Shown: positions 1-11,063, numbered from the stretch's first letter. The stretch: 64,000 nt of DNA from Evernia prunastri (GCA_003184365.1 NKYR01000013.1:1-64000), one strand, 5' to 3'. Notes: generated by a model from the letters alone, not told the origin. Made by a program: numbers and translations.

Positions 1-111
1 TCTAGGAACTATGGTACATATAGTGGGAGAGTGTGCCAAGACCCTAGCCCATAGGGCTACTTGCCAAGTGCCTGCTTGACACACTCGTAACATTTACTGC
101 GAAGATTGGAA

Positions 112-770
112 AAGTCATCATTTCTGGGAAGAAGGGGGGAATCAACTGGTATCGTCATCAAAAGAAGGTCTGTATCTCTACATTTCTTCGTTTTCTCCCG
201 CTTATCAGATCTAGATTTTTATTTTCAAGCTTTTGAAATTCGCTAAGGAGTGTAAGTTTGAGCGACTTAACACGGAGGTTATGGAGGATAAGGCTTCGGT
301 ATATGCATTCAAGTATCAGGAAGCAATTTACATGTCATTTGACATTATTAAAATGCTTTGGTGTGGTAACTCCCCGAATTTAAATATGATTAAGTCGTGC
401 TGGTCCTGGATGAAGAAACAAACTACACTTAGAGGTGTATCGAGGACTCGGAAGGAGGTCGAAAAACGGTGGCTTTATTGTTGGAATCATGAGCTTTCTT
501 AGAAGCGGATTTAGGAGTGGATTGAGCGTATGTCTAGGCATATTGCTGAAGTTATCCGTCTATATGGGGGTAACGAGTATAGGGAAGGTCGGGAGAAAGC
601 GATGTACGATCGTATGATTCGGAGGAGCGAGCTGCTATGTATATTCGTAGCTATATGAAGAATCATATGTAGAAACATGAAGCAATCCACCAAATGTGTG
701 AGATGCAAGAATGCCAAGAGAATATTAGCCCTAGCCCTAAGTGGGCAGGACTTTTGACGTCAATCTCCGT
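112..770 (+). mobile_element. Decayed Tc1/mariner-type DDE transposase fragment
   Basis: Conceptual translation recovers pieces typical of fungal mariner/IS630-superfamily transposases in the expected order: GGINWYRHQKKV near 140-180, EVMEDKAS near 278 (where active relatives usually have the second catalytic Asp in an ED-G-A-P context), then GNSPNLNMIKSCWSWMKK near 366-415 (the SPDLN-IE-W block). After the stop at 500-502 the same frame continues past a second TAG at 512-514 into EWIERMSRHIAEVIRLYGGN, and then a +1 shift near 620 keeps a readable tail. Both in-frame stops are TAG where related proteins commonly have Gln (CAG), which fits C-to-T change of the RIP type. No terminal repeats were found and the left end is cut by the window edge. 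It cannot encode an active transposase. Confidence 0.75.
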
Positions 771-1792
771 ATGCATAAAAGTCTTGCTGTCCGAGGGTCA
801 GCCCCTCGAGTATGTAGAGCAAGTGTATCAAGAAAATTGGAGCTGATGAGGAGCTGAGGGCAATTACGGTCCTGAGTCAGGTAGCCAATTGGCGTCGATC
901 CAAAGAAGTGGTCGTTCGATGGCTGATTGATGTGAGGATACTTTCTCTACCTCTATCCCTCTGTCGAGGTTTGTTCAGGTTTGCTTTTTGCTTCCAAAGT
1001 TATACTCATCGCGTAGGAGCTTACTCTCGATTGGGCATTTAGTTGCCATATTGAAGATCTGTAGAGTATCATAGTATGTTTAATGTTGCACTATCAGATG
1101 TTGTAGAACTGTGCAAGAGGTAGTGGGCTTTCTATTACAACCCCGAACTTTTCCACGCCACCAACATTGACCATGTATGATGTCGCTAATCGTAATATGC
1201 TTGGTATAGGTGAAAGGAGTGCGAGGGAACAGCGCGTTGTTGAGTGTACTTCTCGGTCAGCTTTCAAATTGACATTTTACATCAACTTCTGGAGCACGCT
1301 ACCCCTTACGCAGCAGGAGCATGAATCTTAGCTAGGAACAACATAGACAATGCCGAGGGCGTGTGTCTGCTCCCATCCTAAATGACGTCCGTTCATTGGC
1401 CTCTTGAGCATTCTTGGACCTTAGGGCAGCCTGGCTGGGAGTGAATGTTCCAGATGAATAGAGACGCGAGGCGCCGAACTATGGTCGCTACTAATACTAG
1501 AAGAATACTTTGAATAAGTCCAAAACACCACAGAGATGAGGCATGTTATAGAGTAGAAGTTGACCGCCATATCTCGACTGTGCCGAAGCTAGATGCCGCT
1601 CTGTCAAGGAGCCCATGGCCATGTTGTACGGACGAAGATATTTTTTAAATCATGCAGATCCTTCGTGCATCCCTGAATGAAACCGCTTGCACACGTTTCA
1701 GCCGATGAACAATAAGCGTTTTATTCGATGCTCCTTATCTTCGCAGACAGTCGATTTCCATGTCCCAATCTTCATAAGTATTCCAACTTACG
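771..1792. other. No supported gene
   Basis: Stops are frequent in all frames. The first 200 bases may be the tail of the transposon remnant, since short readable pieces persist. I see no RNA gene or clear repeat. Confidence 0.5.
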
Positions 1793-2420
1793 ATGGAGCC
1801 CCCTAAGCAACAGCGCATATGTGTTGTTGGACCGGGCATGGCTGGAGTTGTAGCAGATATACCCTGCAGAAAGACAGGTCTTCGCATTTCCAGCTTCAAG
1901 TCATCGAAGCGGCCCGCCTCATCCTCTCTTGGAAAACCCGCACCGTGAACTGACAGCAAATGCGACCGCGAAGCTAGGGTGGATGAGTGACTTGGAAGTC
2001 CTCAGCGTCCGCACCCGTGCCTGTGTAAATGATAAAGTCCATCTCACCGAAGCTGCACACGTGCACCCGTCCGGCGCTCTGATTGTATTTGACCTGAACA
2101 GGCGGACGTTGACAGCGCATCTTCTCCTTCAAAACTAATCGCAAAACCAACAGCAAGCAAAGTCCACGGAATTAACATCTTGCCGTGTCGCAGGCACGGT
2201 AGATTCCAGCTACGCGCTCGAGAAAGGTTTAGGAATCAGCGTTGGAGTTGATTGCAGGGTAAGCAGAGAGGATAGTAAAAGGTGGAGGAACGGCGATGAT
2301 GGGATATGGATTGCGGGCGAGTGGACGTGGCAGGGTTTAGCGCGTCTGAAGGGCTGCGTGAGGAGTGTTAAGGAGGCCGCCGATGAATCGGAGCATGGTG
2401 TGAATGGATGGATTAATATT
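1793..2420 (+). pseudogene. Remnant of a flavin-dependent amine oxidase-like gene
   Basis: The ATG at 1793 opens a frame reading VVGPGMAGVVA, a dinucleotide-binding motif of the GxGxxG type that starts FAD/NAD(P) oxidoreductases. It is followed within about 90 bases by a frame change into QVIEAARL-like residues. Around 2295-2370 another frame reads GIWIAGEWTWQGLARL then GCVRSVKEAADE, which resembles the C-terminal FAD-contacting block of amine oxidases (a Gly-rich turn, then an E-G-x-x-x-S-x-x-x-A-A helix). Only about 600 bases separate the two ends, while intact members need about 1.4 kb, so the middle is deleted and the rest is frame-broken. The amine-oxidase assignment rests on these two motifs only. 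Confidence 0.45.
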
Positions 2421-2540
2421 CGATTGCAGGCATTGAGTCAGCTTCGCGTTCATGGTGTTCTTAGTAAAGGAATCTGAAGATATGGGCGTTTTGAGCAAAG
2501 GTAAACAAACATTTAAAGCAAAAAAAAAAGGGAAAAAAGG

Positions 2541-2790
2541 AAAAAAGAACTACCCTCGACACGACTCGAACCCAAACCCCCCCTCCAGAATTCGAAAACG
2601 GCAAAAGCACTCACACCGCAGCCTCTGTGAAATGAGGGTGCGATGCTACAGGAAATTCAGGCTCATGGAGATTACAGTCATTGCCTTCTTTCGCTTAATC
2701 GAGGAAACACACTTTCGCCCGGTTGGGTAAAGTGGCCAGTGTATGAGGCCCTTAGCCACTCCTCCGCTACGCCATACCGCCTGGTCTTGA
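2541..2790 (-). repeat. Possible tRNA-derived (SINE-like) Pol III unit
   Basis: Read on the minus strand, the unit starts with a tRNA box-A-like string (TAGCGGAGGAGTGGCTAAGG, 2745-2770 region). It ends with a near-perfect box B (GGTTCGAGTC, near 2563-2572), a short GAGGGTAG tail and then a run of T (TTCTTTTTT and more) that would stop Pol III. The two boxes lie about 180 bases apart, too far for a normal tRNA, and the T-stem does not pair. A decayed tRNA-derived short interspersed element or a chance arrangement are both possible. Confidence 0.3.
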
Positions 2791-4504
2791 CTGAAGCGAT
2801 TTCCGCTACTTTCAATTATATCTTTTAGATGTGGGAATTTGTTTCACTGACTTAATTTTTCGCAGCGCACTCGTGTGAGAACTGAGAACTGGTTTTGTTT
2901 GTGTCTACTGACCGCATAGCTCTCGTGGTACTTAAGTTGATTGATCATGGTAGAAAGGTTTCGTATCTGGCCTTCGTAGCACTTTGGACGTCACGAATCT
3001 CTGTTCGGGAATCACACTGTTGACGCGACCTCCGTCCTCGTTACATCTCCTCGTTCGATTTTTCGACTTCACTACTACATTCCCGTGCAGTCAGAATTCA
3101 CCTTTATCAACCAGAAGCAACACATGTAAATACCGATAAGGAAACCGGGTTTTTCCAATTTCACGAGTCCGCTTAAGAGTTTCTTTGAAAGAACATCACG
3201 AACGGACTTCAAGCTACCGTGTTGCTTCTACTGCCTTCGAGACCTTGGGCAAGTGCGGTCTGTCATGCGAGGCTTACTTTCGTCGAGGCGATTGTGGCAC
3301 ATCCATTGCGTTTTATATTTTAATTAGTGATCTCACAGGCCATAACGAAGGGGGATAACAAAACACTCGTTCTAAGGTGCATGTGGTCTTGGTATCCCAT
3401 CCAACGTGCCCCCTTCCTCCGTCGTGAACTGAAATTCCCAAACTGCCCACCACCCTGTAATCCCACCCTACCATTAAACCCACCCTTATCCAACTCAACC
3501 CATCCCAGCCCTACAACCGTCCAGCCTCCTCCCTCCTTTCGCTCCCCTCCACACATCATCCCTCTCAACATGAACGCGTTCCGCTCACACCGCAACAGCG
3601 TCCTCCCCGCCAACACCTATCTGCACACTCACACGAGCCGAATATCCAATCGTCCTCGATCCGTGCCATTGTCGTTGTTGATGCCGCTGTAGCCGTAGTG
3701 GTAGAAATAACTGCCGCAGTGCCGTTGGTCGCGTCTAAAGGGGGTGTGTGTGTCTGTGTAGATGGGCGGTTTGCGGAGGGAGCTGTTTGATTTAGAATTA
3801 TTGGAAGAGTCTGGAGATGCGGTGGTGGATTTTGGGGGCCAGGCGGGGGAAGGACGGAGGAGGAGGAAGCATTGCGGTTCATGGGTCAGTGTTGGGCAGG
3901 AGGGTGGTTCCGCGCGGTTGGAAGAAGTCTGAGCTCAATTCGCTGACGTATCTGGGGAGGAGGGGGGAGGTAATGGGAATCTTCGCGGGTGGAAGAGGGA
4001 TACCAGCCTTATGTTCGGCGCATCATGGTCTGGTTTGGTGGTGAGGGTTGGGTCGGATAGAAATTGAATGGTAAAGGATCGGAGGGGCGAAGGGATTGTG
4101 ATGTTGATGTTGATATTGATGTGACAGATCGTTGAATGCTGGGAATGGGGTGAGAGGGATGATGAGATGTATGAGCCCACGAGCTTTCTATGGTGTACAT
4201 GAAAGAACAAGAAATTGGACCGGACAATTTGAATAACCATTGTATGGCACCTCTCCCAATGACATCGATATTAGTTCCCATGATCCCATTGGTTGTTCTG
4301 TTGTGATATCGCACGCTGGGCTCCAAGGACTAACAATGGACATTTTGCTTCCTGTTGGCTCCGCGGGATACGCATTACATCGAGCACCAACGCCGTGGGC
4401 TTTGTCGAATCGAAACTCGATAGACGTCGTTAAGCCCTGGTGGTGCCCAATTGCAATTTCGTACTTCGAGTCTTCCTTTTGATTGCCGATTGTATTCCCT
4501 ACCC
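2791..4504. other. No convincing gene; low-complexity stretches
   Basis: Several open frames of 60-120 codons overlap on both strands between 3320 and 4500, but they are Pro/Ser/Thr- or Gly/Arg-rich and show no domain or splice logic I could support. A minus-strand frame at 3565-3882 ends in a Cys-rich tail but has no clear start. A GATGTT-type simple repeat lies near 4097-4122. The 120 bases just left of 2541 are A-rich. Confidence 0.45.
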
Positions 4505-5368
4505 TCATGCTTCTGAGATCTCGTAACGGACATTGTAACGAACGCCTTTCTCGCGAACCAGTGGGACCAGATCCGCTAGACGGAATTCTCTGTTAGTTTT
4601 ATATAGGTAATCGTATTGGCCAAGGAAGATGGTGGGAGAGATCGATTGTGGTACTGGGCGTGCGGCTTGTTCGAGCTTGGATGTAAGATCATTGAAGTCA
4701 TTTTTAAGGGCGAGCATAGATATCCAAAGGTCCCTCCAAGTTTCCAGGGTGATCTTGGGGGCAGAGAAATCACCAGAGTAGTTGTAGTCGAATGGTGCAG
4801 TTAGGGTCCCCACTCTACCAAGAGAGCAATAGTTTGCTAACCATTCCACCCAAATCGTCACATGATCAAAGTCCAACAGGCCCCAAGACGATAGTAGCTG
4901 ACCTGGTAGTGGCCCTTTCCCGATTGTTGCCATTGTATTAGCGCGGTAAAAAGCCCGAAGAAAGTCTGTCCAATCAATCAGTGTTAACAATCTCTCCCCC
5001 CTCTCCTCAATTTGAAATAATTTCGAGTAAAAAGTAACGTGCGCTTTGAATTCGACGAGAGCTTCGGCGGCGATATCGGCCCCATTCAGCATCCATTGCG
5101 CTCGGTCCACCGCCGATTGATTGGTGAAAAAGGAGTGCGCATCGCCGTTGGTTCTTTCTTGAGCATCAATGACCTCCAGCGCTTGTGCATAGCAGAGCAC
5201 ATTACGTGCCAGGATAGCCTCACAAATCGCACCGACGTTCGTCTTCCAAATGATGGACATCTTGCGACAGGTGGCACTGAGCGAGGTGACATCAGCGAAT
5301 TTATTGGCGGATTCGAGGATCTGGATGAGGAGTTCTGGTGCCAGATACGTCAAGGTTTGGGAAGACAT
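4505..5368 (-). CDS. F-box-like protein
   Basis: Uninterrupted 287-codon frame. Residues about 7-45 (LAPELLIQILESANKFADV, then a Leu/Ser/Cys-rich helix ending in W) form the F-box pattern L-P-E-L-x-x-I-L seen in fungal F-box proteins, which bind Skp1 in SCF ubiquitin ligases. The rest is an all-helical region without recognisable substrate repeats. Such short F-box proteins with an unassigned C-terminus form expanded families in Pezizomycotina. The start is the first Met and lies directly before the motif. No intron is needed. The gene sits just left of the repeat unit at 5571-7105 and points away from it, so its promoter may overlap the left arm. Substrate is unknown. Confidence 0.7.
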   Translation of the reverse strand: MSSQTLTYLAPELLIQILESANKFADVTSLSATCRKMSIIWKTNVGAICEAILARNVLCYAQALEVIDAQERTNGDAHSFFTNQSAVDRAQWMLNGADIAAEALVEFKAHVTFYSKLFQIEERGERLLTLIDWTDFLRAFYRANTMATIGKGPLPGQLLSSWGLLDFDHVTIWVEWLANYCSLGRVGTLTAPFDYNYSGDFSAPKITLETWRDLWISMLALKNDFNDLTSKLEQAARPVPQSISPTIFLGQYDYLYKTNREFRLADLVPLVREKGVRYNVRYEISEA

Positions 5369-5748
5369 TTATGAAAGATCTATGGAGCCGTCAGTCACCA
5401 GCTGAAGGCATGGAGATGTGAGCACGAACTGAGGTGTTGGATTCTCAAATGTGAGACCTATGAGCACGTCTATGGTACTCGTGACTGTGGGCTGCGGGGC
5501 TTCAATGTAAGGATCGGTTGAGATCTGAAGGCTGTGACACCTGACGGTGAGGCGGGACTGGGTGTACAGGTCGCTCCAGTGGGACTGGGGGTTAGTCGGT
5601 CGCATGGCAGAGTGTTCTCGCGCTACATGGTTATTTCGCATATTTCGCATATTCGCATAGTGGGTCTGCAGGCCTGCAATATCGCATAGAGAGCGTGTTT
5701 TCGTGTCAGGCACGCGTTGGTCAGGAGATTCATGGCTTAGTGGGAGCT

Positions 5749-5758
5749 CTATTTATAT
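5749..5758 (+). promoter_or_regulatory. TATA-like element conserved in all three repeat copies
   Basis: CTATTTATAT lies about 190 bases before the ATG of the enclosed gene. Copy B has TATATATATGG and copy C has CATTTATATGG at the equivalent place, within the shared GGGAGCTC context. It may serve the internal gene in copy A; in B and C it would drive only a short non-coding unit. Confidence 0.4.
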
Positions 5759-5943
5759 GGGCTGCCCACCAGTGTTGGGCTCCTCATTCGATTCCATCTC
5801 TTTCAGAGCCATAGCATTCTTTTCCACCTGCCCACTACTTTGTCAAAATCTATCACATCGTATTCCGATATCTTGCCCACATTCCACTACACTCGCCTCA
5901 CTGCCCCACTGCCACACTACCCAAACAATCGTCTACCGCCAGC

Positions 5944-6707
5944 ATGGTCAGCACTCGCACTTCTGGAGCCGCCTCTACACTCCCAAATCCACCCAAGCCC
6001 TCCAAAGGAGGCCCATCGTCCAGGACCCCCAAGACCCATCACATCGAGTCCTCGCCGCCCACCTTCTCTCGTAAGACCCTCGAACGAGAGATAGCGCATC
6101 TCAGAAGGCGCGGTCTCGCAGTCATCGAAGTCGTTATGAGTTATCATCAGACTCAGAGGAAGGGAAAGGCGAAAGAGTGTCTTTCTTACATCAGGAGGAA
6201 GGTAATAAACCCTTTCTAAAACTGCACGAACGCTATCGGGCCGTCAGCATTAAGTACTTCAAACAAATCTTCTTCGGAACCTTCTTGCCCAAGGATCTAC
6301 CCAAGCTCGCTGCCGGCTACGCCACCTGGACGGCAGAGATCAAGAGTAGAAAGAAGGAGGACGAGGAGGAAGTGCAAGGGGTCGACGGTCTTACCCAACT
6401 TCTGCGGTGTTTTTATGTGTATCGTCAGGCCATTTGTCATTTCGCCGCACGGCCTCATGTCGCCCTGAAACTTCATGAAGCCCTCATCGACTACCGCATT
6501 CGGCTATCGGATTTTTCGGCCCACTATCAATTTGACTCCATCAAAACGTATCACTACGCGTTTATGGCGGCACGTCTGCTCAACGGGCAGGACGACCCCA
6601 TAGCATGGATCACCGAGGATAGGGTGTGTTACAACTATCTGATTCGAAAGGACCTTTCTCCCGCAGGAGACAGCGAGCAGGATAGCGAGGACTACATGGA
6701 CCACTGA
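5944..6707 (+). CDS. Unknown protein carried inside repeat copy A
   Basis: The ATG at 5944 starts a basic, Pro/Ser-rich N-terminus (MVSTRTSGAASTLPNPPKPS). The main body lies in another frame: about 180 residues ending at 6707, with LHERYRAVSIKYFKQIFFGT and a helical core, closing in an acidic tail (GDSEQDSEDYMDH). A GT at 6071 and an AG at 6150 would join the two frames by an 80-nt intron; no good branch site is visible, so a frameshift is the alternative. I recognise no domain. It lies between the two arms of the repeat and uses the arm's TATA box, so it may be cargo of a mobile unit or the source gene from which the arms were copied. Confidence 0.5.
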
Positions 6708-6829
6708 GAAGTGGGTGTATGTCATGATTCGAAAGAATCTTTCGAATGCTCCCGCAGGAGACAGCAAGCGCTAGCCCGCATCGGCCTCAGCAAATCACAC
6801 TTCTAATCTTTCGAATCCTCCCGCAGGAG
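6658..6829 (+). repeat. Three direct copies of a small palindromic block
   Basis: CTCCCGCAGGAG, which can fold as a CTCC/GGAG hairpin, occurs at 6658-6669, 6749-6760 and 6818-6829. The wider context (TTTCGAA before it, GACA-GCAAGC and TAGCCCGCATCGG after it) also repeats in the last two copies. The first copy is inside the 3' coding end of the 5944-6707 gene, so the array looks like tandem duplication of its C-terminal codons into the 3' flank. Confidence 0.6.
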
Positions 6830-7914
6830 ACAAGCAAGCAGCAGCCATATTTAGCCCGCATCGGGCTCAGTCAATCAGAAACACAAGCCTGCACCAGCAT
6901 CTTCCGCCCCGATCAGTGCTAGTGCTGACGATTCTCGTCAGGGACGGCCTCTACGAGGCCGTCGTTTGGGCTGTTTGGGAGTTTTCCTAGCACTGGGGGG
7001 TCTACACATGCCTCTTCAGGTAGCTAGCCCCGGTGTTGGGACCCCGCAACACATTGACACATGATTCCAGCTGTTTTGGAGTCTACATGATGACAGGCGA
7101 AGACTAATGCTTGGATAGTCTTGAATTGCCGGTCTCGGTAATCAGGTCCAAGGGCTTACAATGTATCTCGGCGAATGTACTTCCCGCTTATAAGTAACGA
7201 TGCTCGAGTTCTGCCTGCACTTCACCGCGCATTAGGTGTGTTAGCTGTGTGTGAAAGAGCGAACATGTAATCGGACGCGCCAAGAAACGGCACGTGATAT
7301 GACAAGGTAAGCTTAGTCGTCCCCCACATCATCGCGCAATCATCAAATCTCTAAGGTACCTTGGTACCCTGAGAGCTCAGATGCAAATCCAACGGCTTCG
7401 CCTATCGACCGTGTTCAATCGGCCATCGTCTCCGCCTTCACAGCCGCCGTAGCATTACTTTGAAAGCGAAAGAGCGGGCATTGCTACCACCGGTGTGTTC
7501 TGCCGTTACCTTTGCGACCACAGAACCTTGGCCTCGTCCACCGAGTGATGGGCTATTATTGCAAGTGGTGACCCTCAGTGATCGCCTATTCAATCCTGTC
7601 CAGTAGACAAGTTGTCGACGAAAGAGCTGGAAATTGGTTGCTTCTTCTTAGAGACTCTCGGCTAAGAAATGTACCACCCCATACAGACTACAACTGCATC
7701 ACATAAGGGTTTTTTGTTCAAAAATTGGATATATTCATTTTACGAAAGAAGTCCGGCGATTGCAGGGTAACTCAATTCAATGATTGATTGATTGAATAAT
7801 GAAATGCGTCATACTACCCTGAAGTTAGTCCTTAATGGAGCAATTACACGAGATTACGATACCTATCTATTAATCTACCCAGCATCTCCCTTGTTGTATG
7901 GCAACCTACTGGAG

Positions 7915-8075
7915 TAGTTGAATAATGACTGGACAGCAGCAAGAAGGCTGGAAACGCAGAGAACTTCTCGTTATTGTGTGGCGAAAAGGCTGAAATAGCT
8001 GAAAATGGCTTGATGTTGCACGACAACATTGCTGAAACAGCTGAATAATGACTGCACAACAGCAGGACGGCTAGA
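7915..8075. repeat. Degenerate tandem duplication, period about 122 bases
   Basis: GTTGAATAATGACTGGACAG at about 7917 reappears as GCTGAATAATGACTGCACAA at about 8040. Shorter GGCTGAAA/GGCTGGAA motifs are scattered between 7945 and 8160. The copies have diverged and are not coding. Confidence 0.5.
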
Positions 8076-10704
8076 ATAACCGAGGGTGGCTTTCTTCTCC
8101 CACGGCTGCAAAGGCTGAAGTTGTGATGAAGTATGACCGTACGGTAGCAACCAGGCTGAAAGAGCGGAGGATAGTTTCCGGTAGCATGGCGAAGATTGAG
8201 TTCCCGAAAGATCTATGCCACGACGGCGAATAGTGAAGAGGGCATGGTGGGAAGCTATTTTTCGGATTTGAGAGCGTTGAGCCCCAGTGCGGCTGCTTTT
8301 GAAAGACTAGGAATGTAGAGGCTGCGGGTTGATGGCTATTATCAGACCGAAGGACACTGGGAGGAAGCGACAGATGGTCGGTTGTGTAGGTGAAGGCGTA
8401 GGTATGTCAGTGCCTGTGTCAGTAGCAACTGTATGTTTCAAAAGTCTGTGTTCGAAGTCTGTTTAATAGGGACATCAAGTTTCGTGCATTGACACCCTGC
8501 TCTTCATGATCCGGGTATAGCTTCCGAGCTGGTCGGGTTCAGCGACAGACCGAACAGCTTCAAACCTCTTACATCTCGCAATCGATAGATTGAGTCATTC
8601 GTAGACAGTGTCCTCTTTCCCTTCCAAGTCTTCTAGTTGTATAGACTTGCCCCTACACTCTTGCGGTACGCTGAATCACATGTAAACCAGCCCTCCAGGG
8701 GGTTTAACGGTTTAAGTTCGACAAGGTGGAGTGCATCGTGTCCGACGCCCATCGTACCTGGATGCTATGCTCGGGTGATGGTGGAAAAAGTTGTTAAAGT
8801 ATCAGTTCCCATTCCAAGCGCGGAGCCTTGTAAACACTGGTGCAACTGCATAATTTGTGTGTGATAGTCTTCAGCTTTCTCATCAATTTAGACGAATGCG
8901 GTGCGTACTTCCTAGACCTATTATCCTCAACGAATTATCTATCTACGTGATAGGATGGAGTGTATGAACGTGTAGGTTGTGCGCATGACACCCTCCATCA
9001 GCAAAACAAGCACTAGCGTCTTTTAAGCGACCTCAAAACCTATTAATTTTCCGGGCATTTGGAAACACGAGGTCCGATGGAAACGGTGATGGAAACCCCG
9101 AATTGGTGTAGCGCTTCACCGCGTCACGGCGATGATCGCGGACATATCGGCGCCGGGGCTTGGTCAGGTGAATGAGCCGAAACGAACAACACAGGGCTTA
9201 CTTGGCTCGGTCGAATAGAAAGTCTTCACAGGAGGAGGCTTTGGATAGCTCCAGTCATCATTAGACAGTCGACTAGCTTGGAAAGCGTCGAATCATTGAC
9301 AATTGATTCGCAATGTCGAGGTTATTATCCTGCAGCCAGGTTGATGCATGGACGTTGATTGGGGCCTTCACCCTCGTCTTGAAAGTCGCTCCATAGCCGG
9401 ACTGCAGCCTCGAAAGGAATCAGAGGTACTCATGATAAACTAACCCACTCAAGTCTACGCAAGAGCCCCGCAGAACACATGCAAGTCGCTGCCTTCTGTG
9501 TCCAAGTGGTGACAACGCAACAGGGTCCCGGTCACACCATCATTCCACCTGGGCTCCGCAGACCTTTTTGCGGAGTATCAGATGATCTACACGTATGTGT
9601 ATTGGAATGCATCACAGGCTTTGATGTTCGCTGGCCGTACATATGCAGCTACGGGTAGGGCAGCGTGTTGCCCCGCATGGAACGGGGGTCCCTCCTCCAT
9701 GGCTGCATGCGCGGCCGTTGCCCGGAAAATTACTCCTCACATAGCATAGCGAGCTCCCACACCTCCCTCAGATCATGGGACTTAGGTTATGCACCTCGCA
9801 GCCATTCTACAGCTAGAACCCCTCTCGGACACGGTGCGACTGCCTAGGGAAGGACCAAAGCCAGGCGGAAGCCATCTACATGAGAGCCCGGGACGAAGAA
9901 CAGCAAGAAAATGGCTTAAAAAGAAAGTCACCAGCATGAACATCGGAATGCCGCTATATAGCACTGGGTCTAGTCGCAGAAGCAGAGGATCCATTCTTCT
10001 ATTGAGGACGCGAGATGAGAAGGAGGTTCAGATGTTCCCAATTTTGGGGAAGCTCTTGGCGGCGCACTGAGCGGGCCGACGACACTGGTGGCCGTCAGAT
10101 AGAGTACCCGCTTAGTCAAAAGCAGCTTAGCCCGGGGCCGGGAAGATGGAGTGGTGGAGAAGGAATCCTGCAATCTCTTGATCGCACGAATCACATCATT
10201 TTGGCTTGGACATTTCCAACCCATGATCCATGATTCCATCCAATCCGATACATCCTTCAATCCTTCAATCCTTCCATCCACTTGTTCCCTTCTTACTATT
10301 TTTCTTATTTTATGTTGAAGCAACCACGTGTGCTTGCATTTGCAGGCACTCATGATTCATGGAAAATAATCATGAAACAAATTGCTGGGACAGTATCACC
10401 TTAATGAGGAAGGAGCTTATAATCCAATCCTTGTTGAGGAAACTTGAGCGGAGCCCGAGGGGGAGGATTCGTCGCAAAGATGTCCATTTCCTTCTCCTCC
10501 CCTGCCATGAATTGACAAGCACGATACCATCATCCAGGTTCCTTATGCTTTCTTCGCTTTGTTTGGGTCACCAGTGACCGGGGGTCCCCCAGGCTCGGGT
10601 TCCTGCACCGATCAGTCCCGCTATCTAGTAAGATACTACTCTATCTAGTAGTACATAGCATTTACTGTTTGGTATGCTACTAGTAGCATTGTTTCATCAA
10701 GATA

Positions 10705-10766
10705 AGGACTAGAGGACAGGACTACCTAGAGGACAGGACTAGAGGAAGGGACTAGAGGATTAGACG
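10705..10766. repeat. Short GGACTAGA-type tandem array
   Basis: Four imperfect units of (A)GGACTAGAGGA(CAGG) follow one another. Nearby, CTATCTAGTA and TACTAGTAG motifs at 10620-10690 give a small palindrome-rich patch. No gene. Confidence 0.55.
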
Positions 10767-11063
10767 ATTATGATTATTACGTTGACATTATTCATTTGAC
10801 ATCCCCTGCACAGTAGTAGTGCACTCCTCTACTCCTGCTCCTCCTCTTCCCTCTAACAAAGGTTGTCACACCATGTTTCCACAGGAGCCAGCTCATCATG
10901 CTAGCCCCCATAAAGCCCCCATCTCTTCCCCTCTGCTTTACCTTTCCTCTTCTCTTCTTGTCGCAACACTGTTGATCCAGTTGCCATTTGGTTGATCCAA
11001 TAGCCATTCGTTCGCTCTTTATTACATATCTTCACATCTTCGGATACCTTGCACTCATTCATC

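Larger units (their letters stand above)
5571..7105 (+). repeat. Dispersed repeat family, copy A (split by an internal gene)
   Basis: Two blocks of this unit recur elsewhere in the window. The left arm (about 5571-5835) contains GGACTGGGGGTTAGTCGGTC, a stretch of TTTCGCATA/TCGCATAG motifs, GGGAGCTCTATTTATATGG and TCATTCGATTCC. The right arm (about 6975-7105) contains CACTGGGGGGTCTACACATG, CTTCAGGTAGCTAGC, GGTGTTGGGACCCCGCAAC, CCAGCTGTTTTGG and CTACATGATGACAGGCGAAG. Copies B (33028-33455, plus) and C (40016-40396, minus) carry both arms joined by about 60 bases. In copy A the arms are separated by about 1.1 kb holding the gene at 5944-6707. I saw no obvious long terminal inverted repeat or target-site duplication. 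Confidence 0.75.
7106..11063. other. Gene-poor interval of about 4 kb
   Basis: No frame shows a recognisable protein on either strand. The only structures noted are a degenerate tandem duplication near 7.9-8.1 kb, an ATCCTTCA-type simple repeat at 10246-10275 and a GGACTAGA array at 10705-10766. The last few hundred bases, CT-rich, should contain the promoter of the GH128 gene. Confidence 0.5.

Noticed and set aside
2541..2640. A functional tRNA gene
   Set aside because: Box B is present but the T-stem does not pair and no cloverleaf can be drawn; kept only as a possible SINE-like unit.
3320..4326. Overlapping frames of 75-120 codons on both strands
   Set aside because: Composition is low-complexity (Pro, Ser, Gly, Arg), frames mirror each other, and no start, splice pair or domain could be defended.
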